Source of the DNA: QHXQ01 sp036389375
GTDB taxonomy: Bacteria; Acidobacteriota; Blastocatellia; Pyrinomonadales; Pyrinomonadaceae
Assembly (NCBI GenBank): GCA_036389375.1
Contig: DASVQA010000049.1
Coordinates: forward strand, 1 to 9,604
Direction of reading: 5' to 3'
Length of the DNA stretch: 9,604 nt
Part shown: positions 4,593 through 9,604 of the stretch, piece by piece
How the letters are laid out: the number at the start of each line of letters is the position of its first letter
Numbering within the stretch: the stretch's first letter is position 1
Notes under the pieces: model-generated
What the model saw: the letters and a program-made list of their open reading frames with translations, nothing else
The model's database searches: none
Told to the model about the DNA's origin: nothing
Made by a program: the position numbers and the translations under genes

Positions 4593-7500
4593 ATGAAAAG
4601 ATTTACAAGTCATTCTAAACGCGCGAGCGGCCAGCACCCGTCCCGCAAGTTGTATCGTTTCGCCCGGCGCGCAAGTTACGCCGCGCTCGTCGCTCTGATC
4701 GCGTTCACATACAGTTATCTTCCTTCGCTGACGAAACCGGCGCACGCGCAAGCGCCCGCGATCAATAACCCGCCGGTGCTCCCACACTCGATTCTCGTCT
4801 TCCCGCAGCGCGACTTTGTTTCGGCGAGCGGCTTTGCGGCGGCCGACACTGTCATTGTCAAAGTAGTGCATCCAAACGGCACGACTCTTAGCTCGGACGC
4901 GCGTGTGCCACAGGACGATCCAACCACGCCCGACTTCGACGGCATCGTTGAGATCAACCACCCCGGTGGCGGTTGCTGGGTCGGCACAACCCCCGACATT
5001 CGCCCCGGCGACCGCGTGCAGACTTGGGCGACCAACGGCGCGACCGGCGTTACCGTCATTGACGAGACGACCGTGCAGAACGTCGTCGCCAAGCGCCCCG
5101 TCATCGTGCAGCACGCGACGGGCGGCTTGAGCAACGGCATCATCCAGATTCACGGCACGGCGACGGGCTTAAACGCCAACGGCACGGCGAACACCACGCC
5201 GCTCCCCATCACCGAACTCGAACAGCGTCTAGTCGCACCACGCGATGCCTTTGATGTGAACGGGCGTCGCACGTTGCGCGCGGCCGGCGGCGTCGCCCCG
5301 GCGAAGCCCGGCGACGGCACACTCAATTACGACCCCATTGATGCCACCAACCCCAACGGCATCAACTGGACGGCCACCTATTCAAGTCTGGACGAAGCGG
5401 ACGTGCTGCGCGCCGATGGCGCGGAGGCGCGCATCATGTGGCTCGGCGCTGGTGCAGCCGGCGCGGAAGGCACCATCTACGAGATCGGCGCGGGTATCCT
5501 CGCCGGCCCCTCCGCGCCCTGCACCGCTCCGCTCGAAGTGCTACCGCCGCCGCCCGGCAGCGAACTGATTCCGCCTTCGACGCCGACCAACCTTACGGCC
5601 ACCGTCAACGGCTCGAACACCGTGCATCTGACGTGGACGGCCGCCACCGATAACGTCGGCGTGACAAGCTACGGCATCTACCGCAACGGCGTGCCGATTG
5701 ACAATGTCAGCAACGCTGACGGCTCTGCGCCTGCGCCCACAGTTTACGACGATTTCAACGTCGCGCCCGGCGTCTACACCTACACGGTTGATGCGGCCGA
5801 TGCCGTCGGCAATCGTTCAAATCAGTCCAACGCGACGAACGCCGCCACCACATCGCAGAGCGCGGGGAACTTCCCTGTGTGCGGGACGCCGATAGTTGAA
5901 CCTTGCATCAGTGAATTGCCCGCCGATCCTGTCCAGATCATCGGCTTCCCGGCGCGCGACTTTACGTCTGCGAGCGGTTACCAGCCGGACGATCAGGTGA
6001 CGGTGCAGGTCATTCGCGACGGTCTTGTCATCAGCACCTCGTCCGTCATCCCGGTTGACGATCCGACCACGGCCAACTTCGACGGCATTGTCGAGGTCAA
6101 TCACCCCGGCGGCGGCTGCTGGCAGGGCGTGACGCCCGATATCCGCACGGGCGACATCATCCGCCAGATCGCTTATGCGCCCGTGACAGTCAATGGCAGC
6201 ACCAGCCTTGCGATCCGCCGGATCGATCAGACGCCGGTCGCCAACATTAGCGTCAAGCGCCCCGTCATCGTGCATGCGGCGACACCGGGCTTGAACGACG
6301 GCGTTATCGAAATTCACGGCACGGCCATGACCCCAAGCGGCGACCCCATGCCGCTCGGCAACATCGAGCAACGCCTCGTCGCACTGCGCGACAGCTTCGA
6401 CTTTAACGGGCGGCGCACCCTGCGCGCCGGCGGCGGCAGCACCGACGGCACGTTTATTTACGACGCGGTCAACAATGCGGACGGCATCAAGTTCACCGTC
6501 ACCTACAGCCGCCTGAACGAGAACGACGTGTTCCGCGCCGTCGGCGGGACGACTTCGACGGGGCGCACCTTCCCCGGCGCGGAGTCGCGCATCCTGTGGC
6601 TCGGCGACCCGGCGGCGGTCGCGCCCGGCATGACCATCTACGAGAACTCTGCCGATACCATCTCAGGCCCTGCGGCGGGCGCTTGCTTCGCCCCGCTTGA
6701 GCAGCTTGATATAAACCCGCCGACCGTGCCCACATTGACGGCGGTGCGGGTGGGCGCAAACTCGGTACAGCTTAACTGGTCAGCCGCGCTCGACGATGTT
6801 TATGTCAACGGTTATGGCGTCTACCGCGATGGCGTGCGGATCCGCAACGTCAACGGCTCGACGCTCAGCTACCTTGATCAGAACGTGCCGGCGGGCAACC
6901 ACACTTACGCGGTGGATGCAGTTGACTCTGCCTCGCCCAACATTTACTACACGTCGCCCCAGAACAATCCCAATGCCAGCCCGACGCCCAGCCCGACGCC
7001 GACTCCCAACACGCCCGATCCGATCATTCAGGGGCTTGAATGGGGCAACCGTTCGGCGCTCTCAAACGTGGTCTCCAACCCGCAGCCGGACGTGCTCGCG
7101 CCTTCAACGCCGGCCAACCTCGTCGCCACTGCGAACTCCGCCACGAGCAGCGTGACGCTGACATGGACGGCTGCGACCGACAACGTCGGCGTGGCGAGCT
7201 ACCGCCTCTATCGCAACGGCGTGGCGCTTACGCCCGACGTAACGGGCACGCCGCCCGCCACGACCTTCACCGACGCGGCCCTTGCGCCCGGCACTTACAC
7301 CTACACGGTGGACGCCGCCGACTCGTCGGGTAATCGCTCCGCGCAATCGGCGGCAGCCACGGCCATCGTCACCGCCGTCGCCGACACGATCGCACCGACG
7401 ACTCCGACCAACCTCGTCGCCAACACGCGCGACATCTACACCAGCGCGGTTGCGCCCGCCATCGGGCCGCAGGACATACTGCTGACGTGGACGGCCGCCA

Positions 7501-9563
7501 CCGATAACGTCGGTGTGACGAGCTACGGGATCTATCGCCGCGTCTCGGCTTCGGCGGCTGCTCCAGCCGGCGCGTTCACGAAGATCGCCGATCTCGGCGC
7601 TGGCGTCTTGACCTACACAGACGTAAGCATTGCGCCCGGCACATATGATTATGCGGTGGACGCTGCCGACACGGCGGGCAACCGCTCTGCGCAGTCCGCG
7701 CTCGGCTCGGCCGCTTCGGTCAGCGATGCGCCGGTCGCGCCGCACTCGATCATCCCGTTCCCGCAGCGCGACTTCGTCTCTTCAACCGGCTACGCCGTCT
7801 CGGAAGGGCCAGTCGTCGTCTCCGTCATACGCGGCGGGCGCGTGCTCTCGACTTCGACGCCCGTGCCAGTGGTTGAAGACCCGGCCACGCCCGGTTTCGG
7901 TGCGGTCGAAGTCAACCATCCCGGCGGCGGCTGCTGGAACGTGCTGACGCCAGACCTACGGCCGGGCGACATCGTCCGCTTCACGAACGCGCATGGCGTC
8001 CCCGATCAGACGACGACCGCCAACGTGACCGCCTTCCGCGCCACCGACAAGAAACTTGACGACACGGCGCTCCCGGCGGGCACAGTTCAGACGCACGGCA
8101 CAGCGCAGGACGCAGCCGGCAATCCGCTCGCGCTCGACGCGGTCGAGAGTCGTTTGATCGCATCCTCTGCCAATCCGTTCAGCGTCAACGGGCGGCGCAC
8201 CCTGCGCGCCGGCGGCGGCAGCACCGACGGCACGCTCGCTTACGATCCCGTTGACCCTGTCACCAACCCGAAGGGCACGAACTGGACGGCGACCTTCACG
8301 GGTCTCAGTTCGGCGGACGTGACGCTCGCCATTGCCTCGGAGTCGCGCGGCGTGTGGCTTGGGCGCGACCCGCTCGCGCTCACCGAGTTGACCATCTTCG
8401 AGAACGGCGACGGTGTTGTGGGCGGCCCCTCCGCGCCCTGCACCGCACCGGCCGAAGCAGGCCCGGCCGCGACCTTGAACCCGACCAGCGTTGACTTCGG
8501 CAACCTGTCGGCTCCGACGAGCGGCGCTGCCATCGCCTCCGACACGCGCCTTATCACGGTGACGAACACGGGCGCAGCCGATCCGTTCGGCTCTGCGACC
8601 TTGAACATCACAGGCTTGCGCGTGCTCGGGTCGAGCGACTTCTCGATTGCGGCCGAGAACTGCAACGCGCGTGCGTTCGCCGCGAACGGTTCCTGCACCG
8701 TGAGTGTGAAGTTTGCACCGACGGCGCAAGCCGCGCGCGCAGGGCAGTTGGTCATCTACGACAACGCCAACAACAGCCCCTTCCAGATCGTGCCGCTCGC
8801 CGGCAACGGCATCGTGTCGAACACGATCTCGGTCACAGCGCCGGATCATAGCTTCGACATCCCGGCCGTAATCGGCTTTGTCCGCAACGCGCAAGGCTCG
8901 ATTATCGACACGACTGCCAGAGTCGAACTCATCTGGACGGGCACAGGCGCGATCAGCAAGTACGAACTTCAGTACACCAACAACGGCGGCACGACATGGT
9001 TACCCGTCTCGTTGGCGTCTCCGACCGCGACGCGCGCCGTGATCGATCTCAGCATGGGCACGTTCGCCGCACCGAAGAACTACCGTTTCCGCGTCCGCGC
9101 CTACGACGCCAACAACGCGGCCGGCAGCTTCGTGACCGGCGCGCAGTTCGGTCTGTCTTCGGCCGACGACGGCTTAAGCAACACGGTCACATATCAGGGC
9201 AGTTGGCAGACGGCCACCCTCGCCGGCGCATTCGGCACGGGCAGCACGGTGCATTTCTCGACCTCTAATGGTGCGCGCGTCAACCTGAACAAGGTGACTT
9301 ACGTCAACGCCAGCTACGTCGCGTTTGTCACCACGCTCGGGCCCGACCGAGGCCTCGCCTCAGTCTCCATCGACGGGGCTGCGCCGGTCACGATTGACCT
9401 GTACTCGGCAACGCTCAAGACGGCGCAGGTCGTCGTCGAGCGCAACATCACGCCGGGGCAGCACACCGTGACCATCACCGTACTCGGCCAGCGCAGCCCG
9501 GCGTGCGTCGGGACAAGTTGCGGCACACGGGTCGATATAGACTCGTTCCTCCTGCTCCGCTAA
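4593..9563 (+). CDS. giant secreted multi-domain FN3/repeat-module adhesin-like protein
   Basis: Predicted 1656-residue exported protein. ATG at 4593 has GGAGA six bases upstream. The signal peptide has a long basic n-region (residues 1-28), a hydrophobic core (about 29-46) and a probable AHA cleavage after residue 52. Domain order: module A1 62-316, FN3 326-419, module A2 444-705, FN3 708-829 with a Pro-rich insertion (789-817), FN3 835-929, FN3 931-1045, module A3 1046-1288, ASH/HYDIN-like domain 1290-1408, FN3-like domain about 1409-1523, and jelly-roll domain 1534-1656. FN3 copies share WTAATDNVGV and YTVDAAD-type strands. There are exactly 12 cysteines, and their placement suggests six disulfides. 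I see no catalytic motif, LPXTG, PEP-CTERM or outer-membrane anchor. The FN3 and C-terminal domains are typical of polysaccharide-binding or surface proteins, so adhesion or matrix binding is the best inference; the exact role is unknown. Confidence 0.93.
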   Translation: MKRFTSHSKRASGQHPSRKLYRFARRASYAALVALIAFTYSYLPSLTKPAHAQAPAINNPPVLPHSILVFPQRDFVSASGFAAADTVIVKVVHPNGTTLSSDARVPQDDPTTPDFDGIVEINHPGGGCWVGTTPDIRPGDRVQTWATNGATGVTVIDETTVQNVVAKRPVIVQHATGGLSNGIIQIHGTATGLNANGTANTTPLPITELEQRLVAPRDAFDVNGRRTLRAAGGVAPAKPGDGTLNYDPIDATNPNGINWTATYSSLDEADVLRADGAEARIMWLGAGAAGAEGTIYEIGAGILAGPSAPCTAPLEVLPPPPGSELIPPSTPTNLTATVNGSNTVHLTWTAATDNVGVTSYGIYRNGVPIDNVSNADGSAPAPTVYDDFNVAPGVYTYTVDAADAVGNRSNQSNATNAATTSQSAGNFPVCGTPIVEPCISELPADPVQIIGFPARDFTSASGYQPDDQVTVQVIRDGLVISTSSVIPVDDPTTANFDGIVEVNHPGGGCWQGVTPDIRTGDIIRQIAYAPVTVNGSTSLAIRRIDQTPVANISVKRPVIVHAATPGLNDGVIEIHGTAMTPSGDPMPLGNIEQRLVALRDSFDFNGRRTLRAGGGSTDGTFIYDAVNNADGIKFTVTYSRLNENDVFRAVGGTTSTGRTFPGAESRILWLGDPAAVAPGMTIYENSADTISGPAAGACFAPLEQLDINPPTVPTLTAVRVGANSVQLNWSAALDDVYVNGYGVYRDGVRIRNVNGSTLSYLDQNVPAGNHTYAVDAVDSASPNIYYTSPQNNPNASPTPSPTPTPNTPDPIIQGLEWGNRSALSNVVSNPQPDVLAPSTPANLVATANSATSSVTLTWTAATDNVGVASYRLYRNGVALTPDVTGTPPATTFTDAALAPGTYTYTVDAADSSGNRSAQSAAATAIVTAVADTIAPTTPTNLVANTRDIYTSAVAPAIGPQDILLTWTAATDNVGVTSYGIYRRVSASAAAPAGAFTKIADLGAGVLTYTDVSIAPGTYDYAVDAADTAGNRSAQSALGSAASVSDAPVAPHSIIPFPQRDFVSSTGYAVSEGPVVVSVIRGGRVLSTSTPVPVVEDPATPGFGAVEVNHPGGGCWNVLTPDLRPGDIVRFTNAHGVPDQTTTANVTAFRATDKKLDDTALPAGTVQTHGTAQDAAGNPLALDAVESRLIASSANPFSVNGRRTLRAGGGSTDGTLAYDPVDPVTNPKGTNWTATFTGLSSADVTLAIASESRGVWLGRDPLALTELTIFENGDGVVGGPSAPCTAPAEAGPAATLNPTSVDFGNLSAPTSGAAIASDTRLITVTNTGAADPFGSATLNITGLRVLGSSDFSIAAENCNARAFAANGSCTVSVKFAPTAQAARAGQLVIYDNANNSPFQIVPLAGNGIVSNTISVTAPDHSFDIPAVIGFVRNAQGSIIDTTARVELIWTGTGAISKYELQYTNNGGTTWLPVSLASPTATRAVIDLSMGTFAAPKNYRFRVRAYDANNAAGSFVTGAQFGLSSADDGLSNTVTYQGSWQTATLAGAFGTGSTVHFSTSNGARVNLNKVTYVNASYVAFVTTLGPDRGLASVSIDGAAPVTIDLYSATLKTAQVVVERNITPGQHTVTITVLGQRSPACVGTSCGTRVDIDSFLLLR
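4776..5540 (+). repeat. module A, copy 1 (residues 62-316)
   Basis: First of three copies of a beta-rich module of about 240-260 residues. Landmarks are FPQRDF (70-75), NHPGGGCW (122-129), TPDIRPGD, HGTA, NGRRTLRA (from 223), WLG, TIYE and GPSAPCTAP (C310). C128 and C310 are conserved in all copies and probably bond. This copy is the most diverged around the NGRRTLRA region, reading AAGGVAPAKPGDGT where the others read AGGGSTDGT. I do not recognise a named family. Confidence 0.85.
5568..5849 (+). repeat. fibronectin type III domain 1 (residues 326-419)
   Basis: The FN3 signature runs PSTPTNLTATV, LTWTAATDNVGVTSYGIYRNG, then YTYTVDAADAVGNRSNQSN. It is followed by a short linker with C430 and C438, seven residues apart, probably a local disulfide. 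Positions 5628-5659 are identical to 7482-7513 in FN3 domain 4 (32 bases). Confidence 0.88.
5922..6707 (+). repeat. module A, copy 2 (residues 444-705)
   Basis: Same landmarks as copy 1: FPARDF, NHPGGGCW (503-510), TPDIRTGD, KRPVIVHAATPGLNDG, HGTA, NGRRTLRAGGGSTDGT (from 605), WLG, TIYEN and the second cysteine at C698. Spacing from the first motif's Asn to NGRR is 102 residues, against 101 in copy 1 and 91 in copy 3. Positions 6405-6452 are identical to 8187-8234 in copy 3. Confidence 0.85.
6405..6452 (+). repeat. 48-base perfect repeat, first copy
   Basis: These 48 bases (16 codons, NGRRTLRAGGGSTDGT) are identical to 8187-8234, including every third codon position. Identity ends at the base on either side. 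Confidence 0.9.
6714..7079 (+). repeat. fibronectin type III domain 2, split by a Pro/Thr-rich insertion
   Basis: The domain begins normally (PPTVPTLTAVRV, LNWSAALDDVYVNGYGVYRDG, YAVDAVDS). The stretch from about residue 789 then becomes low-complexity (ASPTPSPTPTPNTPDP). The expected last strand appears only at residues 818-829 as GNRSALSNVVSN. Sister domains have GNRSAQS or GNRSNQS directly after VDAAD. About 30-35 residues therefore appear inserted between strands F and G. Confidence 0.75.
7095..7379 (+). repeat. fibronectin type III domain 3 (residues 835-929)
   Basis: Complete FN3 pattern: APSTPANLVATAN, LTWTAATDNVGVASYRLYRNG, YTYTVDAADSSGNRSAQSA. It abuts FN3 domain 4 almost without a linker. 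Confidence 0.88.
7383..7727 (+). repeat. fibronectin type III domain 4 (residues 931-1045)
   Basis: FN3 pattern APTTPTNLVAN, LTWTAATDNVGVTSYGIYRR, YDYAVDAADTAGNRSAQSA. It has longer A-B and C-C' loops than its sisters. It shares 32 identical bases with FN3 domain 1, so that pair is closest at the DNA level. Confidence 0.87.
7728..8459 (+). repeat. module A, copy 3 (residues 1046-1288)
   Basis: Contains PHSIIPFPQRDF, NHPGGGCW (1108-1115), TPDLRPGD, HGTA, NGRRTLRAGGGSTDGT (from 1199), WLG, TIFENG and GPSAPCTAP (C1283). It is the shortest copy and lacks the KRPVIV segment, having TAFRATDKKLDD instead. The last motif shares 24 identical bases with copy 1 (8423-8446 and 5504-5527). Confidence 0.85.
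8187..8234 (+). repeat. 48-base perfect repeat, second copy
   Basis: Second copy of the sequence at 6405-6452, 1782 bases (594 codons) downstream and in the same frame. Recombination between the two would delete or duplicate whole domains without shifting the frame. Confidence 0.9.
8460..8816 (+). other. ASH/HYDIN-like Ig-fold domain within the giant gene
   Basis: Residues 1290-1408 follow the ASPM-SPD-2-Hydin / choice-of-anchor-D pattern: LNPTSVDFGNL, ITVTNTG, then ITGLRVLGSSDFSI, C1357, NGSCTVSVKFAPT (C1368), and a closing VPLAGNGI. The two cysteines are usual for the bacterial version. Such domains are structural spacers in large exported proteins. Confidence 0.8.
9192..9560 (+). other. 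C-terminal jelly-roll, carbohydrate-binding-like domain
   Basis: Residues 1534-1656 match a pattern recurring at the ends of bacterial surface and glycan-active proteins: YQGSW, VHFSTSNGARV, a long beta strand, TLGPDRGLASVSIDGA, VTIDLYSA, QHTVTITVLG, and a terminal RVDIDSFLLL. C1638 and C1643 probably bond. The fold is inferred to be galactose-binding-like; the ligand is unknown. Confidence 0.7.
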
Positions 9564-9569
9564 AGCAGG
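9551..9569 (+). terminator. possible weak hairpin over the giant gene's stop codon
   Basis: CCTGCT (9551-9556) pairs with AGCAGG (9564-9569), with the TAA stop in the loop. No T-run follows within the 35 remaining bases, so this is only a tentative termination or stability element. Confidence 0.25.
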
Positions 9570-9604
9570 GCGGGGCTGCGGCAATTAACAAAGCGGCGGC
9601 GGGC

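Noticed and set aside
4593..4748. Tat signal on the giant protein (RR at residues 25-26)
   Set aside because: The residues after RR (ASYAAL) lack the Tat consensus, and the AHA cleavage site fits an ordinary Sec signal with a long basic start.
4776..8459. CRISPR array or mobile-element repeats
   Set aside because: The repeats are in-frame protein domains of several hundred bases without spacer periodicity, terminal inverted repeats or a transposase.
7956..8894. Minus-strand open frame of 312 codons opposite the giant gene
   Set aside because: Arg/Gly/Val-rich, with no signal or domain. It mirrors the strongly biased codon use of the plus-strand gene.

Overview
The window is GC-rich (well over 60% by eye) and every convincing gene is on the plus strand, with clean Shine-Dalgarno sites and cell-envelope functions. 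Twin-arginine (Tat) signals, periplasm-type copper proteins and a very large secreted multi-domain protein point to a Gram-negative-type environmental bacterium. The gene mix resembles what I associate with Acidobacteriota (Blastocatellia-like), but there is no marker gene here and that placement is inference.

Region 1 (1-3562) is a tight three-gene operon. It encodes a Tat-exported CotA/bilirubin-oxidase-type multicopper oxidase (best start 96, not the GTG at 42). Next is a SCO1/SenC copper chaperone-like protein with its own RR signal, 27 bases downstream. Last is a secreted seven-bladed YVTN/NHL-type beta-propeller whose ATG overlaps the SCO stop codon by four bases. All three are exported and two are copper proteins, so they probably form one periplasmic copper-oxidase unit.

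Region 2 (3563-4398) starts with a 164-base spacer holding a long imperfect hairpin. Two small Tat-translocase genes follow: a TatA (3727-4005, oddly basic tail) and a second TatA/TatB-family protein with a GTG start (4063-4398). A hairpin lies between them. No tatC is visible. Tat components next to two Tat-type cargoes suggest a functional link.

Region 3 (4399-9604) has a structured 194-base leader, then one giant gene (4593-9563, 1656 residues) for a secreted, purely beta-structured adhesin-like protein. Its order is: signal peptide, module A1, FN3, module A2, FN3 (with a Pro-rich insertion), FN3, FN3, module A3, an ASH/HYDIN-like domain, an FN3-like domain and a C-terminal jelly-roll that looks carbohydrate-binding. 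Module A is about 240-260 residues, occurs three times, and carries an invariant NHPGGGCW motif and two conserved cysteines. I cannot assign it to a named family, and it is the most interesting novelty in the window. Copies 2 and 3 share a perfect 48-base identity, suggesting recent duplication or gene conversion.

I see no RNA gene, CRISPR array, insertion sequence or phage feature.
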